In this document: positions 1 to 9,800 of the stretch, one piece after another
How the letters are laid out: each line of letters starts with the position of its first letter
Numbering within the stretch: the first letter of the stretch is position 1
Assembly (NCBI RefSeq): GCF_028728065.1
Contig: NZ_CP117811.1
Span: 806,001 to 870,000, forward strand
Length of the DNA stretch: 64,000 nt
Direction: 5' to 3'
DNA from: Lentisphaera profundi
Lineage (GTDB): Bacteria > Verrucomicrobiota > Lentisphaeria > Lentisphaerales > Lentisphaeraceae
Position numbers and translations under genes: made by a program
The notes under the pieces: model-generated
Database searches by the model: none
What the model was told of the DNA's origin: nothing
The model's input: the letters and a program-made list of their open reading frames with translations, nothing else

Positions 1-213
1 GAGTTTATTTTTCATTGAGCCAAAAATAAAAATTGGGTAGACTATAGGTAGAATTAAACCTAGGAAAAAATGGATAACATAGGTATGCCCCCGTTTTTCT
101 GCAATTGTAGAAGAAAGGGCCGCGGAGTAAATGATAATAGTTATCATTATAAGAAGGACGATAAGGAGGCCCCAATTGAGATCGTTTATATTAATCTTTT
201 TTAATTCATTCAC
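1..213 (-). CDS. small membrane protein, C-terminus cut by window edge
   Basis: An open frame runs off the left end of the window; at least 71 residues are present. A GTG start at 213 is preceded by a GAGG ribosome binding site about 11 bases upstream; another in-frame GTG at 222 lies too close to that site. The visible protein has a short charged N-terminus (MNELKKININDLN), then a hydrophobic helix of about 20 residues, a short polar loop (AEKRGH) and a second hydrophobic segment (FFLGLILPIVYPIFIF). I do not recognise a named family. The two-helix layout recalls the small membrane segments of the genes at 43226-44441, but I see no clear sequence identity with them. Confidence 0.5.
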   Translation of the reverse strand, partial: MNELKKININDLNWGLLIVLLIMITIIIYSAALSSTIAEKRGHTYVIHFFLGLILPIVYPIFIFGSMKNKL

Positions 214-388
214 TGCTATCACTTCCTCTTCTGTAATCTTATAGATTTAAAATTAACTTCTGCTTAATAAGATACAAGGTTTCGAGCCTTAAATGTTATT
301 TACTTGTCTAAAAATTAAAAAAGAAATCACTTATATTGAGCTAAGTAAGAGTTTTTTACCTCGTCTTGATAAGATTAAAAATAATTTA

Positions 389-1918
389 TCAACTAAACTT
401 TGTACTGAATGCTCGGTGAAATATTTTAAAGGCGATGAAATAAAACAGGCTAAATGAAGCACAAACACAGAGTGTAAATATAAGATTAGTGACAAACTCA
501 AGCGATGGTAGGAGCTGGTTGAAATATTGTTGAATGACGAGATTAACGATAATAAAACTAAGGATCGCTGAAAAAAGTGGTAGCAGAAAAGTTTTTAATA
601 AGGGTTTGAGTTCACTAAGGTAGCTTAGTTTTTTTGCAAAAACCAATAAAATAATGAAGTTAAGAGTGCCGCTCACTACACTAGCCATGGCTAATGAAGC
701 ATGGCTGAGGAGGGGTATAAAACTTATGCCTAAAATCAGATTCAACGCAATCATATAAACCGAAACTTTAAGTGGAGTTTTGGTGTTTTTGTTTGAGTAA
801 TAGAGCGGGAGGATAACTTTTAAGGCTGTGAAAAAAGGAATTCCAGGTAAAAACCATAAAAAGGCTCTGAGGGTGAAGGCAAGGCTATCTAAGTCAAACG
901 CACCTCTTAAAAAAAGTATTTTTAAGAGGCTTTCTCCGATTAGGTAGAATAATAAACTACAGGGTATAGAAAGGAAAAAGGTTTGTGCCAGGGCTTTGTG
1001 GAAGTCTTTTTGAACACTTTCTTGGTCACCTTTGGCTAAGGATTCTGATAGCGACGGTAAACAGACCGAGCCTAATGAAACACCGACTATGCCTACCGGA
1101 AGGTAAATGATTAACTCACTATAACTTAAAGAACTGACAGCGTGTGGGCCAATGAATAAGGCAATGGTTTTGTCTAATGCGGTTGAGATTTGTTGTGCTG
1201 AAGCACCGATAATGACAGGAATAAAACTTTTCCAAAAAGTTTTTAATTCGGGAGCTTTGAGTGAGCAGGTTTTGAATTTTAGACTAATAAATTTTGTGGA
1301 AGACTTTAATAGGATTCCCACTTGTAAGAAGCCTGAGCTGAGGAGGGTGAAAGCTAAGAGATAAATAGTTTGCTCTGGAGTCATTTTTAAAAAAATGGAG
1401 ATGATTGAGGCACTGATTAAACAAGCATTCATGCTTGAAGACATTAAGGCAGGCAATGAAAATTTTCCGTAGAGATTATGAATACTACCAAGTAGGCCTG
1501 CTAAACAAATAAGTGGCAAATAGGGCATCATAATACTGCCGAGGTAGATGAGTGAACTATTTTCTTCTTTTATAATCCCCATGAAACCAAGAGAAAAGAG
1601 AATGACGATGCCTAGTAGTGCTAGAGCGGTATTTAAAATGGTGGTGAGGGTTAATATTTTTGAGGAAAAATCACTGGCTAATTTTTGGTCTTCTTTTTTG
1701 ATGTCTGCAAGAAGAGGAATGAAGGCATTTGCTAGGGCACCCTCGCCAAACATTCTCCTCGCTAAATTTGGCAATGAAGCCGCGTACTTGAAGTAGCCGA
1801 TGAGTGGAGAAGTCCCAAATAGATAGGCATAGAGCATTTCTCTGATGAGTCCACTCATGCGTCCAGTAAGGTTGCCTAACCCCGAGATAATTGCGTTTAC
1901 TGTGTTGCGTTTAGACAT
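389..1918 (-). CDS. murJ: MurJ/MviN lipid II flippase
   Basis: This 509-residue polytopic membrane protein would flip the peptidoglycan precursor lipid II across the inner membrane. The N-terminus carries the family's conserved stretch (SGLGNLTGRMSGLIRE, then YLFG, residues about 12-36) followed by the characteristic NLARRMFGEGALANAFIP block. Hydrophobic helices follow throughout, matching the usual 14-helix MOP-superfamily architecture, and the length is typical. The stop lies 4 bases before the end of the upstream GSCFA gene (1923), so the two are probably cotranscribed. The assignment rests on family motifs; no residue is obviously missing. Confidence 0.95.
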   Translation of the reverse strand: MSKRNTVNAIISGLGNLTGRMSGLIREMLYAYLFGTSPLIGYFKYAASLPNLARRMFGEGALANAFIPLLADIKKEDQKLASDFSSKILTLTTILNTALALLGIVILFSLGFMGIIKEENSSLIYLGSIMMPYLPLICLAGLLGSIHNLYGKFSLPALMSSSMNACLISASIISIFLKMTPEQTIYLLAFTLLSSGFLQVGILLKSSTKFISLKFKTCSLKAPELKTFWKSFIPVIIGASAQQISTALDKTIALFIGPHAVSSLSYSELIIYLPVGIVGVSLGSVCLPSLSESLAKGDQESVQKDFHKALAQTFFLSIPCSLLFYLIGESLLKILFLRGAFDLDSLAFTLRAFLWFLPGIPFFTALKVILPLYYSNKNTKTPLKVSVYMIALNLILGISFIPLLSHASLAMASVVSGTLNFIILLVFAKKLSYLSELKPLLKTFLLPLFSAILSFIIVNLVIQQYFNQLLPSLEFVTNLIFTLCVCASFSLFYFIAFKIFHRAFSTKFS

Positions 1919-1922
1919 TTAA

Positions 1923-2861
1923 TTAAATTAAACTCGATGGGTATTTTACTTGAAAAGCTTCGATTTTCTTTTGGCGAGACTCGATAAATTTTAAGCTTTC
2001 TAGGCTGTCTTGATCGAGTAATCTATGCTTAATCATCTTGGTGATTTTCTCAGCTTCTAAAAAATACTTGAGTGAAGCCGGGTCAAAAGCACTTTCAATA
2101 AATTTTTGTAGGATGTACTCGGTCGCCACTTTATTGGGGTGAGTCATGTCTTCCTCATAAAATCTATAGTCACGTAAATCATCCATCATGATTTCGTATG
2201 AAGGGAAGTAGAAGCAATTTTCATGCTGCTTAATGATTTTTTCGATGGCTAAATGAAGAGTAGATTTACTGACCTGATTCTCACGGTAATTATCCCTGAG
2301 GTGCCTAATGGGGCTGACGGTGAAAACAATTTTAAGTTGAGGATTTAAGTTCTGTAAGTTTTTAACTAATTGAGACCATGAATGAATTATCTCGTCAGTG
2401 TCAAGCATTTTTCGATGAAAGAGTTCTTTGGGCAATTTATGGCAGTTAGCCACTACGTGATCATTACTTTTAAGCTGATAAACCACAGCGGAACCAAAAG
2501 TTATAAATAGAACACTGGATGACTGCAGTTTACCTCTAGTCTGATCTTGAACTTTTTGTATGAACTCAAGAGGGTTCTCGGGGCTTCCTTGAATGAAGGG
2601 TAAAAAACTTTGGTCCTTGTGAATGAGTAAATCGGGTGGGTTCCACTGTTTATTTTTCAAACTGTTTTGAAGCAAGTCAGCTATACTTTGAGGATTATAG
2701 AGAACTCCACTAGGGTTGGATAAAATATTGAGCCCTTTTTTGTCGAAGTACTGGGCGACTTTATCCGCAAAGCATGAGCCCAAAGAAATAAATTGATTCT
2801 GCCAGTTTATTTTGTCCGGAAAGAGCGCATCAGGAGATATTTCTGTTCTGAAAAGTTTCAT
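1923..2861 (-). CDS. GSCFA domain protein
   Basis: This 312-residue protein carries the name-giving motif GSCFA at residues 28-32, inside the context FISLGSCFADKVAQYF, followed by NPSGVLYNPQSI, which is typical of the GSCFA family. GSCFA proteins are distantly related to SGNH/GDSL hydrolases and have mostly been left without a defined substrate, so only a possible esterase-like activity can be suggested. There is no signal peptide, suggesting a cytoplasmic location. The gene lies just upstream of murJ on the same strand with a 4-base gap, consistent with one transcript. Its start is ATG at 2861, in a short intergenic space divergent from hisC. Confidence 0.9.
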   Translation of the reverse strand: MKLFRTEISPDALFPDKINWQNQFISLGSCFADKVAQYFDKKGLNILSNPSGVLYNPQSIADLLQNSLKNKQWNPPDLLIHKDQSFLPFIQGSPENPLEFIQKVQDQTRGKLQSSSVLFITFGSAVVYQLKSNDHVVANCHKLPKELFHRKMLDTDEIIHSWSQLVKNLQNLNPQLKIVFTVSPIRHLRDNYRENQVSKSTLHLAIEKIIKQHENCFYFPSYEIMMDDLRDYRFYEEDMTHPNKVATEYILQKFIESAFDPASLKYFLEAEKITKMIKHRLLDQDSLESLKFIESRQKKIEAFQVKYPSSLI

Positions 2862-2949
2862 GCTTTTTTTGAGTCCTGAGTGAAAGTTAGCAAGTGAGCT
2901 TTATCTTAGAGCAATTTTTCAGAGAATAAACTCAATTTTAGGTAAGGTA

Positions 2950-4059
2950 ATGAAAATACTTGATAAAATCAATGAGCCTGTGAGCAAAGTTAAACCCTAT
3001 CAGCCAGGTAGACCCATAGAAGACGTTGCTAGGGATTTTGGTTTAAATGCAGATGATATTGTGAAGATAGCCTCCAACGAAAGTGTTCTAGGTGTATCTC
3101 CTTTAGCTCAACAAGCCCTTGTAGAATGTATGGCAGACTTACATCGCTATCCCGATGCAGGAGCCTGGGAATTACGAGATAAGCTGGCACAAAAAATGTC
3201 TTTAGATACAGATCAATTTATCTTTGGTGCGGGCTCCAATGAAATATTAGTTTTCCTCGCACAGGTTTTTCTAGCACCAGGAAAATCAGTTGTGGCCTCG
3301 GCGCATGCTTTTGTGATATACAAAATTTTGACGGCCATGATGGGGGCGGACTTTATTGAGGTCCCAGTAAAAGATGGTTTACAGCATGATTTAGAGGCAA
3401 TGGTCAAAGCGATTACTCCTGAAACTTCATTAGTTTTTGTTTGTAATCCAAATAACCCGACAGGAACTTTAATTTCTCAAGAAGAAATAGAGACATTTAT
3501 GGATCAAGTCCCTGACGATGTTTTAGTGGTATTTGACGAAGCGTATGCGGAGATTTGTTTAGGCGAAATGCCCGACACACTATCTTTTGTTAAAAAAGGT
3601 AAAACTTGTATTGTCTTGAGGACTTTTTCGAAAGCCTATGGACTTGCAGGCATAAGGATTGGCTATGGTATGGCCAATGCCGAATTGATTTCTGAATTGA
3701 ATAAACCTAGGCAACCTTTTAATGCAAACTTAGCCGCGCAAAAAATGGCGGTAGCAGCTTTAGATGATGAAGACTTTTTAGAAGCTTCTATCAAAGCATA
3801 TCGCGATGCGAAGAGCTATTATCAAGATTTATGTAAAGAAATGCAATTAGAGTACATACCAAGCTATGCTAATTTCATTATGATCAAGACAGGTAATGGT
3901 GCTGTGATATGTAATAAATTGATGGCCTTAGGAGTCATTGTTCGATCCTTACAGCCTTATTTATTAGATGACTGGATTCGAGTTAGCTTCGGAACGGAAA
4001 CGGAAAATCAAACCTTTGGCAAAGCTATACAAACACTGCGACGCAATAATGAACTTTAA
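2950..4059 (+). CDS. hisC: histidinol-phosphate aminotransferase
   Basis: This 369-residue protein is a PLP-dependent class I/II aminotransferase of the HisC type, converting imidazole acetol phosphate to histidinol phosphate with glutamate. Recognisable landmarks are KIASNES near residue 40, the CNPNNPTGT motif, the VVFDEAY motif and the PLP-binding lysine in TFSKAYGLAG (Lys 228). The ATG at 2950 follows the ribosome-binding-like AGGTAAGG. The end of the gene overlaps the next reading frame by 11 bases. A second histidine gene, hisA, lies at 17.8 kb, so the pathway is scattered rather than in one operon. Aromatic aminotransferase activity is a possible alternative for HisC relatives. Confidence 0.93.
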   Translation: MKILDKINEPVSKVKPYQPGRPIEDVARDFGLNADDIVKIASNESVLGVSPLAQQALVECMADLHRYPDAGAWELRDKLAQKMSLDTDQFIFGAGSNEILVFLAQVFLAPGKSVVASAHAFVIYKILTAMMGADFIEVPVKDGLQHDLEAMVKAITPETSLVFVCNPNNPTGTLISQEEIETFMDQVPDDVLVVFDEAYAEICLGEMPDTLSFVKKGKTCIVLRTFSKAYGLAGIRIGYGMANAELISELNKPRQPFNANLAAQKMAVAALDDEDFLEASIKAYRDAKSYYQDLCKEMQLEYIPSYANFIMIKTGNGAVICNKLMALGVIVRSLQPYLLDDWIRVSFGTETENQTFGKAIQTLRRNNEL

Positions 4060-4561
4060 TTATAAATCAATAGATACCCATAAGCCTAATTCTGAATTTC
4101 AGTTTGATGGTCATAGTGTTTTTCTAAAAGCAAAAACCTACGCAGGTGATTTCATATTTGCTGAAGTGGGAGATGAACATGAAGATCTCTATGTATTAGT
4201 CGATAAGGGAACTAAACAACCCGCTTTGCATTTTCATTTACATCCAGAGTTACCTATGGGTAATCGTGCTGATTTACTTAATTGTCCTTGGCTTTTTGAT
4301 CAAGGGGATTTTGAATCCGATGTGTTCGCTGATAGTCTATTTAATCAAGTAGAAAAACAAGATTTTACTTATGCAAAAGAAGCGGAGTTTAGGGGTTCAG
4401 GAAAAATAGATAGCTGGGAAGGAGAGGGCGAATGTTCCTTTGCCTTTGCACTCTATCATTGTGATGAAAGCCCAAGTTCACCTTATTTCATTGTTTGTGA
4501 ATACGGAGATGGGGCAGATTCTCAGATTTGTTGCATGATTGGAGATCTTATTAATAATTGA
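4049..4561 (+). CDS. hypothetical protein, 170 residues
   Basis: I do not recognise this family. The best start is the ATG at 4049, inside the last codons of hisC, which gives MNFNYKSIDTHKPNSEF and a 170-residue soluble protein; an open frame extends further upstream but lies wholly within hisC. The protein is acidic, with many Asp/Glu residues, a histidine-rich stretch HFHLHPELP near the middle and a C-terminal half rich in Cys and Phe. No signal peptide or membrane helix is visible. The 11-base overlap with hisC suggests translational coupling and shared transcription. A metal-binding role for the His stretch is speculative. Confidence 0.7.
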   Translation: MNFNYKSIDTHKPNSEFQFDGHSVFLKAKTYAGDFIFAEVGDEHEDLYVLVDKGTKQPALHFHLHPELPMGNRADLLNCPWLFDQGDFESDVFADSLFNQVEKQDFTYAKEAEFRGSGKIDSWEGEGECSFAFALYHCDESPSSPYFIVCEYGDGADSQICCMIGDLINN

Positions 4562-4665
4562 AAAAACTTCTTTTTAAGCTAAAAATGGATATATTAGCTT
4601 TAGCATTTGAACCTCGGCAATTACGAGGTAAATAGAGCCTTAAAATAAGATTATTGAATAGAATT

Positions 4666-5748
4666 ATGCAAGCATTAAAAGATATAGAACTCGCTTTAAA
4701 AGAAATAAGAGAAGGTCAGTGTGTCATTGTAGCTGATGAGAAAAAGTATTTTCTTATTTTTGCCGCCGCCGCATGTACTTCTGCGTATGTAAATTTCATG
4801 ATGAATGACTGCCGAGGCCAAGTTCAGATTGCCTTGAAAAAATCGTCTCCCTTAAATTCAAGTTTGAACCGTCAGACCTATGAATTCAATAGCACTTTAA
4901 AAACCGGTATTAATGCCAACGATCGCTGCCACTGTATCTTACGAATGTTGGATGACGCAGCAATGGCAGATGATTTTAGTAGTCCAGGATTTTTGACGGT
5001 TAATTGGATCTCACATGGTGCGGTTCTGGTGAAACCCGGAATAGAAGATGCTGCTTATGATTTAGCACGCTTAGCAGATTATAGTGAAGGTGCGGTGTAT
5101 TGTCAACTATTGGATGAAAAAGCGAATAGTTTAAGTGAAGACCAAGTTAGTGATTTTGCCGAGAAGCATAGTTTTAAACTGATTGATTTAAATGATATTA
5201 TTGAGTACCGCCTTATTAAAGAACCTCTTGTTGAAGCTTTAAATATTGTTAATATGCCTACCGATTACGGTGAATTCAGATTGCATGTCTATAACGTGAT
5301 TTATGACCCCGCACGCGGAATTGATTTAGTGTTAACTTGCGGAAAAGATAAGTTCTCAGAGGATGAAACCGTTTTAGTTCGAGTACATAGTGAATGGTCG
5401 ATAGGCAATATTGTAAATCGCTTAAAAAATGATGAAGGCTCATCTCTAAATAGAGCCATGAAACAAGTGGCAGATGAGGGCAGTGGAGTCATCGTTTTTC
5501 TTAGGAATACACCTGAACAAGCAGCAAATTCTGGTTTGTTTAGTAACTCCAAAAGACCAACTGATATATGGATGGAAAAAGGCGAAGTAAAAACATTGCG
5601 TCCTCAAGGTGGAATGGCCTACGGTTTAGGAGCTCAGATTTTACGAGACTTAGGTGTCAGAAAAATGCGTTTGATGAGCAATAGCCCTTCAGATTTTGTG
5701 GGCATTAATAATTATGGTTTAGAAATTGTTGAACAAGTGAAGTACTAA
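4666..5748 (+). CDS. RibBA-like pseudoenzyme, both active sites degenerate
   Basis: The 360-residue product aligns by eye along its whole length with bifunctional RibBA (3,4-dihydroxy-2-butanone-4-phosphate synthase plus GTP cyclohydrolase II). The fold is retained: EGQCVIVADE at the RibB start, TGINANDR, PGIEDAAYDLARLA, and a RibA half starting near VRVHSEWSIGN. The chemistry appears lost. The acidic RibB loop (usually DDEDRENEGD) reads DEKKYFLIF. The RibB His-Thr in PGHTEA is replaced by IE. The three zinc cysteines of RibA are absent, and the RQEGRGIGL motif is replaced by RNTPEQAANSG. The ATG at 4666 is preferred to a TTG at 4654. The stop overlaps the next start (TAATG), so the two RibBA-like proteins are probably made together. 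A regulatory or structural partner role is inferred. Confidence 0.75.
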   Translation: MQALKDIELALKEIREGQCVIVADEKKYFLIFAAAACTSAYVNFMMNDCRGQVQIALKKSSPLNSSLNRQTYEFNSTLKTGINANDRCHCILRMLDDAAMADDFSSPGFLTVNWISHGAVLVKPGIEDAAYDLARLADYSEGAVYCQLLDEKANSLSEDQVSDFAEKHSFKLIDLNDIIEYRLIKEPLVEALNIVNMPTDYGEFRLHVYNVIYDPARGIDLVLTCGKDKFSEDETVLVRVHSEWSIGNIVNRLKNDEGSSLNRAMKQVADEGSGVIVFLRNTPEQAANSGLFSNSKRPTDIWMEKGEVKTLRPQGGMAYGLGAQILRDLGVRKMRLMSNSPSDFVGINNYGLEIVEQVKY

Positions 5749-6836
5749 TGAATCAGCTTAAAGAAAGACTCCAGAAAAAATTAGACCACCTCCGTCGTGG
5801 AGAAGTTTTGTATTACAAGACTGAAGATTCTAGTGATGTTTACGCTTTTTGTTTTCTTAAAAATAGCTCCGCCCAAAATTTAACCACACTCATGACTTAC
5901 GGAGGCCCCTTATCATTATTGGTGAGTGACCAAAGTGAGATTTGTAAATCACGAGAAAAAATTGCCGATTGTACAGTCTTAGCCTGTGATTTCAGTGCGC
6001 AAGGTCTAATGACACTGGCGTCTAATCCTAAGCAAGAAGGACCCGATAGGATTTTACTTAGAGTCGTAGAAAGTCATGATATCTTAAAAAACCTTTCCGT
6101 AGAGGGTCGCATAGTCGAATTTGCGTCGAATGTGGAAGGAGAAGAGCACTGCCTGATATACACGAAAATTTATAATTCTATTAATGTCGACTCAAGCCTT
6201 TTACTTAATGAAGAAGATATAAGTCTCGCTCGTTTTTTTAATCCCCGACTTATCGATATGACAGGTATGACTGAGGTAGAACTTCAGCAAGGTACTTTCA
6301 AACTTTATTCATTCTATTCAGAAATAGATGGTCGTTATCACTGGGCCTTTGTTTGTAATGATAGAAAAAAAGAGAATGAAACTCCTTTAGTACGTATCGA
6401 ATCTGAGTGTTTAACGGGTCATGTTTTTGGTTCGCTTCTTTGTGATTGTGGCGATCAACTCAGCAAAGGCTTAGAAGAAATAAAAGCCTATGGTTACGGT
6501 GCACTAGTTTATCTGCGTCAAGAAGGTCGTGGGATAGGTTTGAAAGCTAAACTTGATGCCTATTATTTCCAGCAATTTCATGATATGGATACAGTGGATG
6601 CAAATCTGGCGGTAGGAATGCCTGAAGATGCAAGAGATTATTTGATTGGTGCTCAGATTTTGAATTACTTAAAATTTGAACCCTTGAAGCTGCTTACCAA
6701 TAATCCTGCGAAAATCAGTGGTTTGAATCGCTATGGTTTATCGGTAGAACAACAAGTATCACATATTATTCCACCCTCTAAGCACAATAAACGCTATTTA
6801 GATACTAAGCGTGATCGCATGGGTCATAGAATATAA
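5748..6836 (+). CDS. ribA: GTP cyclohydrolase II with degenerate RibB-like N-terminus
   Basis: This 362-residue RibBA-like protein has an intact C-terminal GTP cyclohydrolase II domain. The zinc site CLTGHVFGSLLCDC, the motif RQEGRGIGL, the stretch DTVDANLAVG and the motif IGAQIL are all present, so it should open GTP to the riboflavin precursor 2,5-diamino-6-ribosylamino-4(3H)-pyrimidinone 5'-phosphate. The N-terminal half (about residues 1-190) is far more diverged from RibB and lacks its acidic motif. The start codon overlaps the stop of the preceding, wholly degenerate paralogue. No ribD, ribE or ribH lies nearby. The symbol covers only the RibA half; use in another pteridine or deazapurine pathway cannot be excluded. 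Confidence 0.82.
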   Translation: MNQLKERLQKKLDHLRRGEVLYYKTEDSSDVYAFCFLKNSSAQNLTTLMTYGGPLSLLVSDQSEICKSREKIADCTVLACDFSAQGLMTLASNPKQEGPDRILLRVVESHDILKNLSVEGRIVEFASNVEGEEHCLIYTKIYNSINVDSSLLLNEEDISLARFFNPRLIDMTGMTEVELQQGTFKLYSFYSEIDGRYHWAFVCNDRKKENETPLVRIESECLTGHVFGSLLCDCGDQLSKGLEEIKAYGYGALVYLRQEGRGIGLKAKLDAYYFQQFHDMDTVDANLAVGMPEDARDYLIGAQILNYLKFEPLKLLTNNPAKISGLNRYGLSVEQQVSHIIPPSKHNKRYLDTKRDRMGHRI

Positions 6837-6860
6837 TTCTATAAACGATTGGAGATGATT

Positions 6861-9800
6861 ATGTTTGATTCCTTTACTGCAGATTTTGAAAAAGTTCTCA
6901 ATCATATATCACCAAGTCAATCACTTAAAATTGCAGATCTTGAGCTAACGAGTTTAGCGATCATGAGTCAAATCAAAAATGTCGATCATGCGATCTGTGT
7001 TTTTGAAACTTCTGCACAGGCGGAATCAATATTAAATGAACTTAAAAAATATCAGTCATTAGCTCAATTAAGTGATATTAAACTACTCCATTATCCTGAA
7101 CTCAATTCAGATCAAGTCGAATACGATATTGACTTAGAGCGCTCTCGAACATTAAATAGTATGCTCGAAAGTATAGCTGAAAAAACTTTGTTACTTTCTT
7201 CCGTTGCGTCATTACTAAGTGCGGTAGTTCCTCCTGATAAGCTGAATTCACAAAGTGTTGAGATAGCTCTAAAATCAGAAGCATTTTCCCCTGAAATTCT
7301 TTGTGAATTATTTACCAAAATGGGTTTTGATAATGAAGTTCAAGTGAGCTTGCCCGGAGAGTTTAGCTTACGAGGAGGGATACTGGATGTATTTTCTCCC
7401 GATCAAAAATTACCTGTACGAATCGAGTTTTTTGATAATGAAATTGAATCACTTCGACTTTTTGATGTAGACTCTCAGAAATCAATTGCAGAAATGAAAT
7501 CTTATCAAATTAGTCCCGTTGAAAAAACGGGCTTGGAAGATCGTGGTTTTTTAGATTACTGCCGTGATTATGAACTGATTATTGTTAATGACGTCGCAAT
7601 AGAAAAGCATCTACAGCGCTTCCAAAGCCAAGCGAAACAAGATTTTTGGGGAGAGTTAAAGACTTCTTTGTCTATTCATACAAATATTGATCAGGACCCT
7701 GAGAGTGGGATAAAAGATTTTCCTTTAGTTGCTTTAGCACCTATATATCGCAACTCATTGCCTGAAGTCGAGCGCACGATTCAGCAGGCACATCAGAAGT
7801 TTTTACTTGATAGAGTGAAATCGTGGTTGGATAAATCATGGCAAGTGCACATTCTCTGTGGAAGTGAAGCAGGCAAGCAGCGCTTAGAAGAAGTTTTTGA
7901 TGATAAGCAAGGGGATAATTTAAAGCTCTATCCGCAATCATTGCACTACGGTTTCATTATTCCTGAAATCAAATGTGCCTTTTTAAGTGAGCAAGAGTTA
8001 TTTGGTCGACCCATAGAAGATCTTAAAGATGTTTCTTATTCATCACAACTCCAGAAAAATTTAGAATATGAGCCTGAATTAAATGAAGGGGATTTTGCTG
8101 TTCACGCGAATCATGGGATTTGTCGCTACTTGGGAATAGAGATAAAAAATGGTCAGGAATTCCTCCTATTAGAATTTGCGGAGGATCGGAAATTGTTTCT
8201 CGCCTTAGATTCATCGAATTTATTGATGCGCTATATCGGAGGAAAAAAATCCATGCCTAAGTTAGCGCGCTTAGGAACGAGTTTTTGGCAGAAATCCTTG
8301 GATAAAGCAAAGGATTCAGCACGGGATTACGCGGCTGAATTATTGCGATTACAAGCAGCACGAGAGCATAGTCGAGGCACCATCTTTTCGAAAGATACTC
8401 ATTGGCAAAACCTCTTTGAAGAAAGTTTTCCTTTTGAGGAAACACCGGACCAATTGACTTCGATTGAAGAAGTGAAAGCAGATATGGAAAAACCCAAGCC
8501 AATGGATCGCTTGCTCTGTGGTGATGTTGGTTTTGGTAAGACAGAAGTTGCAATGAGAGCCGCCTTTAAGGCTGTTATGGATTCCTATCAGGTAGCGATT
8601 ATTGTCCCGACAACCGTTTTGGCCCAGCAGCACTTTCATTCATTCTCAAAACGGATGGCTGACTATCCGATTAAAATAGCGACCTTAAGTCGATTCATTA
8701 GTAAAAAAGAGCAGAAGAAAGTGCTCATCGCAATGGCGAATGGTGAGGTCGACATAGTTATTGGTACCCACCGTTTGTTACAAAAAGATATCATATTTAA
8801 AAAGTTAGGCTTGCTGGTTATTGATGAAGAGCAGCGTTTTGGAGTCGAGAGTAAGGAGTCTTTGAAACGCATGAGAGTTAATGTAGATATTTTATCTATG
8901 TCAGCCACTCCCATTCCCCGTACTCTTTATCTATCAATGACTGGGCTACGCGATTTTTCGACAATTCTAACAGCACCACACAATCGTAAGCCAGTGAGAA
9001 CAATCGTCAGTAAAGAGAATGATGAATTAATTGAAATGGCCATTAGCCGTGAGCTTGAGCGGGGTGGTCAAGTTTATTATCTTCATAATCGAGTCGGTAC
9101 CATTGATAAAGTCGCTCTCAAGTTAAAAAGAATGTTTCCAGAAGCAGGTATTTTAGTGGGCCATGGGCAGATGGATGAAGAAGAACTCGAGATGGTAATG
9201 AATGAGTTTACTGATGGTGACGCACAGATACTAGTGTGCACAACAATTATTGAATCTGGTATGGATATACGCAATGCGAATACAATGATAATTGATCGTG
9301 CGGACCGTTTCGGCCTATCTTCATTATATCAATTACGTGGCCGTGTGGGCCGAGAGCATCGTCAAGCTTATTGTTATTTACTGATGCCGGCGGACGAAGC
9401 AATTATGGATAATGCCAAAGAGCGTCTTAGCGCACTTCGCAAACATACACACCCAGGCGCGGGCTTTAAATTAGCCATGCGTGATTTAGAAATTCGTGGT
9501 GCAGGCAATATGCTGGGTTCGCAACAAAGTGGTCATATTGCGGCTGTAGGTTTTGAGCTTTACTGCCAGTTATTGAAAAAATCAGTGGCCGACTTGAAGG
9601 GTACTGTGAAGCAACTGACAACGGCATCATTTAATGCCGACTTTATTCATAATGGTTTTCAGGCTGTAGAGGGAGCGATTTCGGTGGCTTTACCTCCTAC
9701 TTATATAGAATCTGATGATACTCGACTCGAAATGTATAAGCGCTTTTCCACAATGACGACTTATCAAGAAGTAATGAATTTAGAAACGGAACTCAAAGAT

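Noticed and set aside
4600-4665. FMN riboswitch before the RibBA-like genes
   Set aside because: Only a small CCTCG/CGAGG hairpin is present; the conserved FMN-element segments are not there.
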